The notes below the pieces were generated by a model that saw only the letters and a program-made list of their open reading frames with translations, did no database searches and was not told the origin of the DNA. From positions 248,001-312,000 of the forward strand of contig NZ_SNXC01000012.1 in NCBI RefSeq assembly GCF_004362145.1: 64,000 bases of DNA, read 5' to 3'. Below are positions 22,705-34,584 of the stretch, piece by piece. A program made the translations under genes and the position numbers. The stretch's first letter is position 1; each line of letters starts with the position of its first letter. The stretch comes from Marinomonas balearica. GTDB lineage: Bacteria > Pseudomonadota > Gammaproteobacteria > Pseudomonadales > Marinomonadaceae.

Positions 22705-23592
22705 ATGACGGTTAAAAAACGTGGTTTAGGCCGAGGTCTGGATGCATTATTAGCTCCAAAAACGCCAACTGTTGAAGAAGAAGTCGGGAGCTCTGAACAA
22801 ACAGAGCAAATTAAGGGATTGACTTATTTACCTTTGGATTGGCTTTCAAAAGGTAAATTTCAGCCTCGTCGAGATATGAACCCTGCGCACTTGGATGAGC
22901 TGGCGAACTCCATTCGCCAACAGGGGATTATGCAGCCTATCGTTGTGCGTCCGATTGAAGAGCAAAAGTACGAAATTATTGCCGGTGAACGCCGTTGGCG
23001 TGCAGCAAGGATCGCTGAGCTTGAGCAAGTTCCAGTTATCATTCGACATGTTGAAGATTCAGATGCGGTTGTTCTTGCTTTAATTGAAAATATTCAGCGA
23101 GAAGACCTTAATCCAATAGAAGAGGCGCTTGCGCTTCATCGTCTCATAGAAGAATTTCATTTAACTCAGCAAGAAGTGGCTGACACTGTGGGCAAATCAC
23201 GTTCTGCGGTAACAAATTTATTGCGACTTTTAGGCTTAAGCGCAGAAGTTCGTCGTTTGTTAGAGCACGGTGATATTGAAATGGGCCATGCCCGTGCACT
23301 TTTGCCGTTGGAGCATAATGAGCAAATTCAGGCCGCTTCTCAGGTGGTCACAAAGTCTTTATCGGTAAGAGAAACAGAGAAACTCGTCAAAAGTTTACAA
23401 TCTGGAATTGAAAATGAGAAAGAAAAAGTTGAACTTCCAGACTACTCTGAACAAGCAGAAAAGATCAGTCAAAAAATAAATGCACAGGTGAAAATCCAAC
23501 AAACACCAAAAGGTAAAGGAAAGGTGGTGATTGAGTTCCGTAACCCAGAACACCTTGAATTGTTACTTGGCGAGTTGTTTGAGGCTAAATAA
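22705..23592 (+). CDS. parB: Chromosome partitioning protein ParB (Spo0J)
   Basis: CTP-dependent clamp that loads at parS near the origin. The 295 residues show the N-terminal KKRGLGRGLDALL ParA-interaction peptide, the CTP-binding GERRWRA and ENIQREDLNP boxes (about 93 and 127), the helix-turn-helix (TQQEVADTVGKSRSAVTNLLRLL) and the C-terminal dimerisation domain. I could not find a confident parS palindrome in this window. Confidence 0.96.
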   Translation: MTVKKRGLGRGLDALLAPKTPTVEEEVGSSEQTEQIKGLTYLPLDWLSKGKFQPRRDMNPAHLDELANSIRQQGIMQPIVVRPIEEQKYEIIAGERRWRAARIAELEQVPVIIRHVEDSDAVVLALIENIQREDLNPIEEALALHRLIEEFHLTQQEVADTVGKSRSAVTNLLRLLGLSAEVRRLLEHGDIEMGHARALLPLEHNEQIQAASQVVTKSLSVRETEKLVKSLQSGIENEKEKVELPDYSEQAEKISQKINAQVKIQQTPKGKGKVVIEFRNPEHLELLLGELFEAK

Positions 23593-23603
23593 CGCAATTT
23601 TGG

Positions 23604-23636
23604 CGCATCTTGATATGGCTCTATAGACAAGATGCG
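23604..23636. other. Hairpin after parB
   Basis: A 9-bp perfect inverted repeat (23604-23612 with 23628-23636) lies just after the parB stop. It lacks a T-tract, so it may be a weak or Rho-assisted terminator or an mRNA-end stabiliser. Confidence 0.4.
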
Positions 23637-23665
23637 AATAAAGTGCTCAGAAATTCGACTTTAAG

Positions 23666-23694
23666 TTGAACCTCTTGGATTTAACTCATATAAT
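23666..23694 (+). promoter_or_regulatory. Sigma70 promoter of the atp operon
   Basis: TTGAAC (23666-23671), a 17-bp spacer and a perfect TATAAT (23689-23694) lie about 75 bp upstream of the atpI start. This is the clearest promoter in the window. Confidence 0.85.
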
Positions 23695-23769
23695 GCGTCG
23701 GATTTTGCATTTATGACACTAATTGTGCAAGGCCTGCACTTTGTTAGTGCGAGGCGCGAGGAAATAGAA

Positions 23770-24174
23770 ATGTCAGTACCTAGCCCTCTGTCAGCTACAC
23801 AATTATTAGTAGCGAAAAAACGAGCGGTGTTTCGATTTTTAGGGGTGCAGATTGCTATTTCTGTCGTTATATCATTAGTGTTTTTGATATTATCAGGCGT
23901 TATTGCAAGTTACTCCTTTGTATTGGGAGCAACAGCCTGTATATTGCCAAATATTTATATGGCATGGCGAGTATTTGGCCATGTTGGGACACGACCCGCT
24001 AAAGATGTGGTTCGGTCTTTTTACCGAGGGGAAGCTGGTAAATTAGTTATGACAGCAGTAATTCTGTCGCTGGTTTTCCTTTTGGCGAAACCGTTGGCGC
24101 ATGGGGCGCTTTTTACAGGTTTCGGATTAGCTATTTTGAGCCATTGGCTCAGCCCACTAATGCTTAAGCAATAA
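23770..24174 (+). CDS. atpI: ATP synthase protein I
   Basis: Small membrane protein at the head of atp operons, thought to help c-ring assembly or ion supply. The ATG at 23770 is chosen because a GAGGAAAT ribosome site precedes it; a longer frame opens at 23713 but would start only about 20 bp after the promoter. The 134-residue product has four hydrophobic segments, including GVIASYSFVLGATACILPNIYMAW-type helices and AGKLVMTAVILSLVF, typical of AtpI. Confidence 0.88.
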   Translation: MSVPSPLSATQLLVAKKRAVFRFLGVQIAISVVISLVFLILSGVIASYSFVLGATACILPNIYMAWRVFGHVGTRPAKDVVRSFYRGEAGKLVMTAVILSLVFLLAKPLAHGALFTGFGLAILSHWLSPLMLKQ

Positions 24175-24214
24175 AATAATAAGCGTTAGATTGGGTTTCA
24201 GGTTTAATCATTGA

Positions 24215-25054
<840 letters not shown>

Positions 25055-25116
25055 GATCGCTAGATCAAATTTAAAGTAAAACGATTTATTAAAACCTTGA
25101 AATCTAAAAACTGTGA

Positions 25117-25389
<273 letters not shown>

Positions 25390-25442
25390 GCTTTCGCGTT
25401 GATTGCGAAAACGATTATTAACGACTAGAGCGAGGATATAGC

Positions 25443-25913
25443 GTGAATATTAATCTCACACTTATAGGCCAAGCGATCTCGTTTGCAGTTTTTGTGTGGT
25501 TCTGCATGAAGTATGTATGGCCACCAGTGATTGCCGCGCTCGATGAGCGTAGTAAGAAGATTGCAGACGGTTTGGAAGCAGCTAACCGTGCTTCACGTGA
25601 TTTAGAGCTAGCTCAAGAAAAAGCTACTCAAACATTACGTGAAAGCAAGGAACAAGCGGCCGAGATTATTGAACAAGCCAACAAACGTGCAAACCAAATT
25701 GTTGACGAAGCAAAAGAGCAAGCGATCGCCGAAGGGCAACGTTTGCGTGATGCGGCTCAAGCAGAAATTGAACAAGATGTTATGCGTGCTAAAGAAGCAT
25801 TGCGTGCTCAAGTTTCTGCTCTTGCCCTGACTGGCGCTGAGAAAATTTTGGGTGCGAGTGTTGACGAAAAAGCTCATAGCGAGATAGTTGAACAACTCGC
25901 CAAAGAGCTTTAA
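25443..25913 (+). CDS. atpF: F0F1 ATP synthase subunit b
   Basis: Peripheral stalk subunit: one N-terminal membrane helix (about 5-24, [20 protein letters not shown]) followed by a long charged coiled coil to residue 156, the exact E. coli length. The start codon is GTG at 25443, after GAGGATATAGC. Only 11 bp separate it from atpH. Confidence 0.96.
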   Translation: MNINLTLIGQAISFAVFVWFCMKYVWPPVIAALDERSKKIADGLEAANRASRDLELAQEKATQTLRESKEQAAEIIEQANKRANQIVDEAKEQAIAEGQRLRDAAQAEIEQDVMRAKEALRAQVSALALTGAEKILGASVDEKAHSEIVEQLAKEL

Positions 25914-25924
25914 GCGAGGGTCTA

Positions 25925-26461
25925 ATGGCTGAATTAAAAACAGTCGCGCGACCATACGCCAAAGCAGCTTTTGAAGTGGCTCGTGAAACCGGCCTAGTTG
26001 CAGAATGGGCCAATATGCTTAGCGTATTGGCTACTGCAACCGCAGAGTCGAAATTAGCGACAGCACTTCAGAATCCCGCTTTTAGTGCGCAAGAAAAAGC
26101 GACTGCTCTTGCGGAAGTGTGTAATGAAGTTATTACTGATCAAGGTAAAGCGTATTTGCTTAGCCTTGCTGAGAATAAGCGTTTATCTCTTATTCCGGTA
26201 ATTTCTGAATTGTTCGAAGAGTTCAAACTGAACTACGAGAAAGCCGTTGATGTAACTGTTACATCTGCTTTTGAGTTATCAGCAGAACAAGAACAAGCAC
26301 TTTCATCATCACTGAGCGTCAAACTTGATCGTAAGGTTAATTTGGCAAGTGATGTAGACGCAGCGCTTATTGGTGGCGTGGTTATCCGTACCGGTGATTT
26401 AATCATCGACGGTTCAGTACGCGGAAAATTGGCGAAACTGGCCGAGGCGATAAACTCCTAG
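25925..26461 (+). CDS. atpH: F0F1 ATP synthase subunit delta
   Basis: Stator subunit joining F1 to the b dimer. The 178 residues (E. coli 177) begin with the typical TVARPYAKAAFEVA and end with the conserved DAALIGGVVIRTGDLIIDGSVRGKLAKLAEAI. Located between atpF and atpA as expected. Confidence 0.96.
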   Translation: MAELKTVARPYAKAAFEVARETGLVAEWANMLSVLATATAESKLATALQNPAFSAQEKATALAEVCNEVITDQGKAYLLSLAENKRLSLIPVISELFEEFKLNYEKAVDVTVTSAFELSAEQEQALSSSLSVKLDRKVNLASDVDAALIGGVVIRTGDLIIDGSVRGKLAKLAEAINS

Positions 26462-26491
26462 GATTGCGAAACTAGGGTTGAGGAATTTAGC

Positions 26492-28036
26492 ATGCAGCAA
26501 CTGAATCCATCTGAGATCAGCGAGATCATTAAGAAGCGCATCGAAACTCTTGATGTGACTTCCGATGCCCAGAATGAGGGCACTATTGTCAGCGTTGCAG
26601 ACGGTATCGTATTGATTCACGGTCTGGCTGACGTAATGTACGGGGAAATGATTGAATTCCCTGGTGGCGTCTACGGTATGGCATTGAACCTTGAGCGTGA
26701 CTCAGTCGGTGCCGTAGTACTAGGTGACTACCAAGACCTTGTAGAAGGTCAAAAAGCAAAATGTACTGGTCGTATTCTTGAAGTACCAGTAGGTCCTGAG
26801 TTGTTGGGTCGTGTTGTTGATGCACTAGGTAACCCAATCGACGGTAAAGGTCCGGTTAACGCTCAAATGACAGACGCAGTAGAAAAGGTTGCACCTGGTG
26901 TAATCGCTCGTCAGGGTGTTGATCAACCAGTACAAACTGGCTACAAAGCAATTGACTCCATGGTGCCAATTGGCCGTGGTCAGCGTGAGTTGATCATCGG
27001 TGACCGTCAAATCGGTAAAACCGCATTGGCTATCGACACTATTATTGCTCAGAAAAGCTCTGGCATTAAATGTGTGTACGTTGCGATTGGTCAGAAGCAA
27101 TCTACTATTGCTAACGTAGTACGTAAGCTTGAAGAAAACGGCGCAATGGAATACACCACTGTTGTTGTTGCTGGTGCCGCTGATCCTGCTTCTATGCAGT
27201 TCTTAGCACCATATTCTGGCTGTACTATCGGTGAATACTTCCGTGATCGCGGTGAAGACGCATTGATCGTATACGATGATTTGACTAAACAAGCTTGGGC
27301 TTACCGTCAAATTTCATTGTTGCTTCGTCGTCCACCTGGTCGTGAAGCTTACCCTGGTGATGTTTTCTACTTACACTCTCGTCTTCTAGAGCGTGCTTCT
27401 CGTGTAAACGTAGAATACGTAGAAAAGTTCACTAACGGTGAAGTTAAAGGTCAAACAGGTTCTTTGACTGCTCTACCTATCATCGAAACTCAAGGCGGTG
27501 ACGTATCTGCATTCGTACCAACGAACGTAATCTCGATTACTGACGGTCAGATCTTCCTTGAAACGAGCTCTTTCAACGCGGGTATTCGTCCTGCGATGAA
27601 CGCTGGTATTTCGGTATCTCGTGTAGGTGGTGCAGCACAAACAAAAATCATCAAGAAACTAGGTGGTGGTATTCGTCTAGCATTGGCGCAATACCGTGAA
27701 TTGGCAGCATTTGCCCAGTTCGCATCTGACCTTGATGAAGCGACTCGTAAGCAACTTGAGCACGGTAAACAAGTCACTGAATTGATGAAACAAGCGCAAT
27801 TCAGCCCAATGTCCGTAGGTGACATGGGTGTGATTCTTTACGCTGCCAACGAAGGCTACCTTGCGGATGTTGAAACAAGCAAAATTGCTAGCTTTGAAAG
27901 TGCTTTCCTAAGCTACATCAACAGCGAACACGCTGAGATGATGGAAGACATTAACAAAACTGGTAAATTTAACGACGAAATTGCAGGCACATTTAAAGCT
28001 GCAATTGAGAAGTTTAAAGCGACGCAAACTTGGTAA
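26492..28036 (+). CDS. atpA: F0F1 ATP synthase subunit alpha
   Basis: Non-catalytic nucleotide-binding subunit of F1. The 514 residues (E. coli 513) have the P-loop GDRQIGKTA (about 169-177), the ATP synthase signature [13 protein letters not shown] and the N-terminal beta barrel. A GGTTGAGG ribosome site precedes the ATG. A hairpin lies in the 78-bp gap before atpG. Confidence 0.98.
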   Translation: MQQLNPSEISEIIKKRIETLDVTSDAQNEGTIVSVADGIVLIHGLADVMYGEMIEFPGGVYGMALNLERDSVGAVVLGDYQDLVEGQKAKCTGRILEVPVGPELLGRVVDALGNPIDGKGPVNAQMTDAVEKVAPGVIARQGVDQPVQTGYKAIDSMVPIGRGQRELIIGDRQIGKTALAIDTIIAQKSSGIKCVYVAIGQKQSTIANVVRKLEENGAMEYTTVVVAGAADPASMQFLAPYSGCTIGEYFRDRGEDALIVYDDLTKQAWAYRQISLLLRRPPGREAYPGDVFYLHSRLLERASRVNVEYVEKFTNGEVKGQTGSLTALPIIETQGGDVSAFVPTNVISITDGQIFLETSSFNAGIRPAMNAGISVSRVGGAAQTKIIKKLGGGIRLALAQYRELAAFAQFASDLDEATRKQLEHGKQVTELMKQAQFSPMSVGDMGVILYAANEGYLADVETSKIASFESAFLSYINSEHAEMMEDINKTGKFNDEIAGTFKAAIEKFKATQTW

Positions 28037-28042
28037 TGATTG

Positions 28043-28064
28043 GGTGGCTGGCTTGCTAGCCACC
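28043..28064 (+). other. Intercistronic hairpin atpA-atpG
   Basis: GGTGGCT (28043-28049) pairs with AGCCACC (28058-28064) just after the atpA stop, without a T-tract. It may stabilise upstream mRNA and help set the higher dosage of alpha over gamma. Confidence 0.4.
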
Positions 28065-28114
28065 TATCATCTCTGCAGTTTGTGAATTAACATTCTCACA
28101 GGGGCAGTTCTATT

Positions 28115-28975
28115 ATGGCAGTCGGAAAAGAGATACGCGCTCAGATTGGGAGCATTAACAATACGCGAAAAATCACGCGCGCTATGGAAAAAGTAGCGGC
28201 GAGTAAAACGCGTAAAGCTCAGGATCGTATGGCCTCTTCTCGTCCGTATGCGGAACGAATTCGCCAAGTTATTGGCCATTTGGCTAATGCGAATCCAGAG
28301 TATAAACACCGTTACCTTACCGAACGTGAGGCGAAGCGTGTTGGTTATATCGTAGTATCTTCTGATCGTGGTTTGTGTGGCGGCTTGAACGTAAACTTGT
28401 TCAAAGCGGCACTAAAAGACATAAAGCAGTATGCAGATGCAGGCGTTAGCGTAGATATTTGCGCAATCGGCAGCAAAGCAGTGTCTTTCTTCAAAAACTA
28501 CGGCGGTAATGTAACAGCAGCAGTTACTGGCTTAGGGGATGCTCCAGAAGCATCGCGTTTGGTTGGTAGTGTGAAAGTTATGTTGGATGCCTTCGACGCA
28601 GGTAAGATTGACCGATTGGTTGTCGTGTCTAACAAATTTGTTAACACAATGACTCAAAAACCTGTTGTTGAGCAACTTTTGCCGCTACAAGCAGAAGAAA
28701 ACGCAGAGTTATCACACCACTGGGATTACTTGTACGAACCCGACGCAGTCGAGATCCTAAACGATCTTTTGGTTCGTTTCATTGAATCTCAGGTATACCA
28801 AGCTGTTGTTGAAAATATTGCGTGTGAACAAGCCGCTCGAATGTTGGCTATGAAAAACGCAACCGATAACGCCGGTGATATCATTGGTGAATTGCAGTTG
28901 GTGTACAACAAGGCTCGTCAGGCAGCGATTACTCAGGAAATTTCTGAGATAGTCGGCGGCGCGGCAGCGGTTTAA
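28115..28975 (+). CDS. atpG: F0F1 ATP synthase subunit gamma
   Basis: Central rotor shaft of F1. The 286 residues start with the conserved [27 protein letters not shown] and end with the family signature [19 protein letters not shown]; the internal [10 protein letters not shown] block is present. Length equals E. coli (287). Confidence 0.97.
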   Translation: MAVGKEIRAQIGSINNTRKITRAMEKVAASKTRKAQDRMASSRPYAERIRQVIGHLANANPEYKHRYLTEREAKRVGYIVVSSDRGLCGGLNVNLFKAALKDIKQYADAGVSVDICAIGSKAVSFFKNYGGNVTAAVTGLGDAPEASRLVGSVKVMLDAFDAGKIDRLVVVSNKFVNTMTQKPVVEQLLPLQAEENAELSHHWDYLYEPDAVEILNDLLVRFIESQVYQAVVENIACEQAARMLAMKNATDNAGDIIGELQLVYNKARQAAITQEISEIVGGAAAV

Positions 28976-28992
28976 GGTATTTGGTATTTTAA

Positions 28993-30381
<1,389 letters not shown>

Positions 30382-30390
30382 TAACACGCG

Positions 30391-30417
30391 AAACGGGTGA
30401 GCCAGTCTCACCTGTTT
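30391..30417 (+). other. Intercistronic hairpin atpD-atpC
   Basis: An 11-bp stem with one G-T pair (30391-30401 with 30407-30417) lies between atpD and atpC with no T-tract, resembling the hairpin between atpA and atpG. Confidence 0.4.
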
Positions 30418-30440
30418 AGCCTGACTAAGAGAGGCATCTT

Positions 30441-30857
30441 ATGGCTTTCACAGTTCACTGCGATATCGTAAGTGCGGAACAAGAGATTTTCTCTGGCTCT
30501 GTAGAGTCTCTTGTCGCTGCAGGTAGCTTTGGTGATTTGGGTATTATGCCTGGTCACGCACCATTGCTAACGTCTTTGCAGCCTGGTCCTGTTCGTGTCG
30601 TTAAAGAAAATGGTGAAGAAGAGTTAATCTTCGTATCGGGTGGCTTCCTAGAAGTTCAACCACGTAAGATCACCGTATTGGCTGACACTGCAGTTCGTGC
30701 ACACGATCTGGATGAAGCTGAAGCGCTTGAAGCGAAAAAGCACGCACAAGATCTGTTAGAACAGCAACACGCAGACATCGACTACGGTCGTGCTACTGCG
30801 GAGCTTGCAGAAGCGGTTGCTCGTTTACGTACGATCGATCAGTTACGTTCTAAATAA
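30441..30857 (+). CDS. atpC: F0F1 ATP synthase subunit epsilon
   Basis: Rotor and inhibitory subunit of F1. The 138 residues (E. coli 139) contain the N-terminal beta-sandwich with [14 protein letters not shown] and [11 protein letters not shown], followed by the helical hairpin ending in [10 protein letters not shown]. Last gene of the atp operon, followed by a strong terminator. A second atpC-like gene lies 230 bp further on. Confidence 0.97.
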   Translation: MAFTVHCDIVSAEQEIFSGSVESLVAAGSFGDLGIMPGHAPLLTSLQPGPVRVVKENGEEELIFVSGGFLEVQPRKITVLADTAVRAHDLDEAEALEAKKHAQDLLEQQHADIDYGRATAELAEAVARLRTIDQLRSK

Positions 30858-30893
30858 GACTCTAAACAGTCTTTTAGATTGCTATCTGAATAT

Positions 30894-30922
30894 AAAAAAG
30901 CAGCGTTTACGCTGCTTTTTTT
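30894..30922 (+). terminator. Terminator of the atp operon
   Basis: Stem AAAAAAGCAGCG/CGCTGCTTTTTT around the loop TTTA, ending in a run of seven T, 36 bp after atpC. Confidence 0.93.
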
Positions 30923-31086
30923 GTGCCTGTTTTTTGTTCATATCGCATTTTTATACTCTCACGTCTGATTTTTAACATGACAAAAGTCGTACTTCTAACG
31001 TATTGGACTGTACATTGAATACCGGCTAGAGCAACAATAATGACGGTGCTGTGTTCAACAGTGAGTTGCTTTAAAAAGGATGTGAT

Positions 31087-31512
31087 ATGACCAATATAAT
31101 TCAGTGCAGTATTGTGAGCCTTCATGAGACGTTATTTTCGGGGCTTGTACGTTATATCGTTTTAACAGGTGAGTATGGCGAATTAGGAGTGCATGCTGGA
31201 CACGCTCCTCTTCTTACGACACTTCCGCCAGGCCCTGCAAGGCTTATGAAAGAAAGCGGCGAAGAAGAAGTATTGTTCTTGTCAGGCGGGTTTTTAGAGG
31301 TTCAACCTGACCAAGTGATTGTTCTAGCGGATGTTGCTGTAAGAGCGAGCCAGCTGGACGAAGAAGCGGCACTGGAAGCGAAGTTACATGCTGAAAAGGT
31401 GTTGGGTGATACCGCTTCAGATATCGATCATAGCAAAGCTATGAAAGAGCTAAACGACGCATTGGCGCGACTGAAAGCCATTCAAGCACTAAAGGTCATT
31501 CATCGAACGTAG
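31087..31512 (+). CDS. Second, diverged F0F1 ATP synthase epsilon subunit paralogue
   Basis: A 141-residue protein aligns without gaps over its whole length to the AtpC just upstream; counting by hand gives about 53% identity. Identical blocks include [16 protein letters not shown] and the VLAD-x-AVRA segment. It retains the two-domain layout: beta-sandwich, then helical hairpin. It lies after the atp terminator, with its own AAAGGATGTG ribosome site and about 165 bp of upstream sequence, so it must be expressed separately. The C-terminal helices differ most (loss of the RLRTIDQL end, a gain of VIHRT). Function is inferred: an alternative epsilon that could change the inhibition of ATP hydrolysis. 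Confidence 0.85.
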   Translation: MTNIIQCSIVSLHETLFSGLVRYIVLTGEYGELGVHAGHAPLLTTLPPGPARLMKESGEEEVLFLSGGFLEVQPDQVIVLADVAVRASQLDEEAALEAKLHAEKVLGDTASDIDHSKAMKELNDALARLKAIQALKVIHRT

Positions 31513-31538
31513 TGGCCAGTAAACCTCCATAGCGACAA

Positions 31539-32279
31539 CTACAATAACTTCCAAAGTGTATCGAAAATCAGCTTTTGTGCTTTGGCTATATCTTCCGATT
31601 CCATTACGACGGCAGATGGGAAGTTGTCGCTCGCCAATGAAATAAAGGCACACTTAGGTGGGTAGATGGCAATATAGCTTGCCTCTATTTTACCGTCGGT
31701 CTTGATCCATTTTCGTTCAGACAGCTCTGCGTCTTCACCGCCGTCTCCCAAGGCGATTACTTTCACGTTAATCCCTAATTTCACGCGTTGTTTCGTGTAA
31801 TTTGGAAACGGCCGATACAGGTATGGGCGAATGGGCTTCGAAGAAAAGACACAATATTCTTTTTCGTCTTGCTTGGATACAACGTTTAAAATATCTCGTA
31901 ATACCCATTCAATACCGTCGTCGCCTTCATAGTAGCGAACATCGGTGTGATAAAAATGAGGTTGTTGTTGAATCAGCTCGGGAATGATCGTGCTCTTCAA
32001 GGAGTCGATGGTTTTGTCGAGCCTTTGGCGCTTTTCTTCAGCTAAACTCAATAAGATGTCAGGACTCTCGGCGGTAAAAAATCGACGCTTTCCTTTCGGG
32101 AAGTAACTAACGACCCCTTTTGCCTGAAGCTGCTTCAGTGTTTCATAAGTCGTACCGCGATTGATGCCAGCATGTTCCGCAATGTCTCGAATAGACGCTG
32201 GACCAAGTTTAAGAAGGCTTTGATACAGTTTTGTTTCACGAGCAGTCAGGCCAAGTTGTTCTAAAGCGTGTTCAAGCAT
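31539..32279 (-). CDS. TrmB-family transcriptional regulator
   Basis: A 246-residue regulator with an N-terminal winged helix of the TrmB type (LGLTARETKLYQSLLKLGPASIRDIAEHAGINRGTTYETLKQLQAKGVV, roughly residues 9-57), a short coiled coil (about 76-95) and a C-terminal domain of mixed character (105-246) that probably senses a ligand. TrmB proteins are best known as archaeal sugar regulators; bacterial members are less studied and the ligand here is unknown. It is convergent with the second atpC (26 bp between stops) and divergent from tcdA. Confidence 0.75.
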   Translation of the reverse strand: MLEHALEQLGLTARETKLYQSLLKLGPASIRDIAEHAGINRGTTYETLKQLQAKGVVSYFPKGKRRFFTAESPDILLSLAEEKRQRLDKTIDSLKSTIIPELIQQQPHFYHTDVRYYEGDDGIEWVLRDILNVVSKQDEKEYCVFSSKPIRPYLYRPFPNYTKQRVKLGINVKVIALGDGGEDAELSERKWIKTDGKIEASYIAIYPPKCAFISLASDNFPSAVVMESEDIAKAQKLIFDTLWKLL

Positions 32280-32389
32280 AAGTTTTATGAACTCATCGTC
32301 GTATTATTGTTAAAATGCATCGTCAAAGTGATTCAAAAGCCAAGCGGCTATTCTAACGAAAAAAGTTCAAATCGAGGAGTCTTAATCGC

Positions 32390-33172
32390 GTGAGTATCGA
32401 TCCACGTTTCGGCGGTATCAGCCGTCTTTATGGTCAATCCGCCTATGAGTATTTTCAAACTGCCCACGTATGTGTGATTGGTATTGGTGGTGTGGGGTCT
32501 TGGGCCGCTGAAGCGCTTGCTCGTTCTGGTATTGGCAAGATTACTTTAATTGATATGGACGATGTGTGTGTCACCAACACGAATCGCCAGATTCATGCGT
32601 TGGACGGTAACGTAGGTAAGGCAAAAGTGGATGCCATGAAAGAGCGCATTCAATTAATTAACCCTGTTTGCCAAGTCACTGTTATTGAAGATTTTATAAC
32701 GCCAGATAACCTGTCTGAGCTTTTGTCTGAGCCGTTTGATTATATTATTGATGCGATAGATAGCATCAAGCCGAAAGCCGCTCTTGTGGCTTGGTGTAGG
32801 CGCAAAAAACGTAAAATCATTACCGTAGGAGGAGCTGGTGGTCAGATTGACCCAACGCAAATTCAAGTGGGTGACCTTGCGCGGACAGAACGAGACCCAC
32901 TCGCAGCGAAGCTAAGAAACTTCCTTCGTCGTCATTACAACTTTTCTCGCAATACCAAAAGACGGTTTGATATTGAGTGTGTTTACTCATTAGAGCAGCT
33001 TAAATACCCTCAAACTGACGGTACAGTATGTGAAGCACGTCAAAAAGGGGATACAGAAACTAAGATGAACTGTGATACAGGCTTTGGTGCCAGCACAGCT
33101 GTAACTGCTACCTTTGGTTTTGTCGCGACGAGTAGAGTATTAGAGAAGCTGGCTCAAAAAGCGAATTCTTAA
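32390..33172 (+). CDS. tcdA: tRNA threonylcarbamoyladenosine dehydratase TcdA (CsdL)
   Basis: E1-like, ATP-dependent enzyme that cyclises t6A37 of tRNA to ct6A, receiving help from the CsdA-CsdE sulfur system in E. coli. The 260 residues hold the adenylating nucleotide-binding motif GIGGVGSWAAEALARSG (about 28-44), TNRQIHAL and the family block DPTQIQVGDLARTERDPL. The start is GTG at 32390, behind GAGGAG. Its partners csdE and csdA lie on the opposite strand 12 kb away; the tailocin locus separates them. Confidence 0.93.
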   Translation: MSIDPRFGGISRLYGQSAYEYFQTAHVCVIGIGGVGSWAAEALARSGIGKITLIDMDDVCVTNTNRQIHALDGNVGKAKVDAMKERIQLINPVCQVTVIEDFITPDNLSELLSEPFDYIIDAIDSIKPKAALVAWCRRKKRKIITVGGAGGQIDPTQIQVGDLARTERDPLAAKLRNFLRRHYNFSRNTKRRFDIECVYSLEQLKYPQTDGTVCEARQKGDTETKMNCDTGFGASTAVTATFGFVATSRVLEKLAQKANS

Positions 33173-33214
33173 AGCTGTCTATATTCACTGCTTTCTTACG
33201 CGCTCAGTCATTGC

Positions 33215-33895
33215 TTATATCCAACTGTGCGCGTGCCAAACCACTGCTCCAATAATCACGAAATCCTCAGGCGGTTGCTTACTGTTGATGATTAAATCGT
33301 TATAGGCTTTATTCCGACTAACTAGAACCAAGCTACCATCACCTTGTCTTTGTATTCCTTTGACGAATAAATCCCCGTCTAGGCGTATGGCAAACGGCAT
33401 GGCTTCTGTTGGCTTTATTCTGCTCGTGTCGATCATGACCATGTCTTTGTCTTTTAGCAAAGGTTCCATCGAGTCTCCCATAACCCGCAATAGCTTAAGG
33501 TTATGAGCTTGCAGTCCCTTTTTGATAAGCCAATTAGATGAAAAAGGTAGTGAAGCAATGGCTAAAGGGTGATCGGCAGGATATGCGCCTGTTCCTGCTG
33601 ATAATTCAATATCAAACTGAGGAATATACACGAGATCTTCATGGTTCTTTGAGGGGGCATAAAGCGAGCTGGAATCGGGTAACGACGGCGCGTTATTGTG
33701 TTGCCCAGTAATAAGATAGCCCACATCAATATTGCATTTCTCTGAAACTAGAATTAGGAAATCTTCATTAATTCGCTGCTTCCCGGTTTCGATATCTTGA
33801 ACTTTAGAGGGTTTAACACCCAAAAAATCCGCCATTTCTCGTCGGGTTAGCCCCTGGTCTTCTCTGAATTTTTTTAACCTATCTTTTGCGCTCAT
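33215..33895 (-). CDS. Phage-type repressor with S24 (LexA-like) self-cleavage domain
   Basis: The ATG at 33895 gives 226 residues starting MSAKDRLKKFREDQGLTRREMADFLG. An N-terminal Xre helix-turn-helix (about 5-60) is joined to a C-terminal S24 peptidase domain. The catalytic serine lies in MGDSMEPLL and the lysine in DGDLFVKGIQ, and an Ala-Gly pair in ELSAGTG is the likely cleavage site. A longer frame up to 34015 has no family resemblance in the added part. In R-pyocin loci such a protein (PrtR) is destroyed after RecA activation, so this locus is probably DNA-damage induced. It is divergent from the lysozyme gene. Confidence 0.88.
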   Translation of the reverse strand: MSAKDRLKKFREDQGLTRREMADFLGVKPSKVQDIETGKQRINEDFLILVSEKCNIDVGYLITGQHNNAPSLPDSSSLYAPSKNHEDLVYIPQFDIELSAGTGAYPADHPLAIASLPFSSNWLIKKGLQAHNLKLLRVMGDSMEPLLKDKDMVMIDTSRIKPTEAMPFAIRLDGDLFVKGIQRQGDGSLVLVSRNKAYNDLIINSKQPPEDFVIIGAVVWHAHSWI

Positions 33896-34089
33896 AATTT
33901 TTAGGAAATATTCGTTGATGAAAAATGATGTTGTCATTAATATGATAGAGGTATTTGCGGGAAAGTATACGATTAATGCCCTAAGAATACGAGTTGATTG
34001 GGATAAAATCCTCAAATTGTCGGGCGAATTCGTCGTATTTGGTGGTTATATTCCTATTTTTAAATCATTTTTATCTGAGGAACTGTCAA
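33896..34089. promoter_or_regulatory. Repressor/lysozyme divergent control region
   Basis: Contains the dyad AATGA-TGTTG-TCATT (33924-33938) and a distant inverted pair AATACGA/TCGTATT (around 33985 and 34031). These are candidate repressor operators controlling the repressor itself and the rightward lysozyme gene. Confidence 0.45.
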
Positions 34090-34518
34090 ATGGAAGAACA
34101 AAACGTAATTCACAGAGCAACCGAATTGGTCGCAGAGCATGAAGGGCTGGCTCTAAAGCCGTATCTCTGCCCTGAAGGAAAGCTCACCATTGGCTATGGG
34201 CGTAATATTGAAGACAACGGAGTCAGTGCAAAAGAAGCGGCAATTTTGCTGTCATCAGACATAGAAAGTACGCTAGAGCAGCTCGGCTGTTTGGCGTGTT
34301 TCCGTTCATTAAATCTAGCCCGTAAGGTCGTGTTAGTGGATATGTGTTTTAACCTGGGTTATCCGCGTTTTACCTTGTTTAAACGCATGATTGCGGCGTT
34401 AAATCAACAAAACTACGAGTTGGCCGCGCTGGAAATGATGGACAGCAAATGGGCGCAACAGGTAGGAAAACGAGCGCAACGTTTATCTAAAATTATGAAA
34501 ACAGGACAATTTTGCTGA
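34090..34518 (+). CDS. GH24 lysozyme (tailocin endolysin)
   Basis: A 142-residue T4-type lysozyme, started at ATG 34090 after a TGAGGAAC ribosome site. The catalytic block HEGLALKPYLCPEGKLTIGYGRN places Glu18 and Thr33 exactly as Glu11 and Thr26 of T4 lysozyme, but the position of the T4 catalytic Asp20 is Cys27. The same substitution is tolerated in T4 lysozyme and occurs in many phage GH24 enzymes, so activity is likely. There is no signal peptide, so release depends on a holin, presumably the opposite-strand gene at 35350-35811. It probably lyses the producing cell to free the particles. Confidence 0.88.
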   Translation: MEEQNVIHRATELVAEHEGLALKPYLCPEGKLTIGYGRNIEDNGVSAKEAAILLSSDIESTLEQLGCLACFRSLNLARKVVLVDMCFNLGYPRFTLFKRMIAALNQQNYELAALEMMDSKWAQQVGKRAQRLSKIMKTGQFC

Positions 34519-34584
34519 GATTTAAGCATTAGCGAGATGGCTAATGAATAATATGATCTTCATGGAAAAGATAAGGAAAGATGT

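Noticed and set aside
23713..23769. N-terminal extension of atpI
   Set aside because: It would begin about 20 bp after the promoter, lacks a ribosome site and does not resemble AtpI; ATG 23770 has a good site.
18600..24000. parS sites for the ParAB system
   Set aside because: I looked for TGTTTCACGTGAAACA-like palindromes near parAB and elsewhere; only half-matches (for example near 32199) were seen, too weak to report.
31087..31512. Second atpC as an assembly duplication
   Set aside because: Only about half the residues are identical and the flanks differ, so it is a true diverged paralogue and not a duplicated read region.
33896..34015. 40-residue extension of the S24 repressor
   Set aside because: The added residues are unlike any repressor start and overlap the operator region; the ATG at 33895 begins the helix-turn-helix domain correctly.
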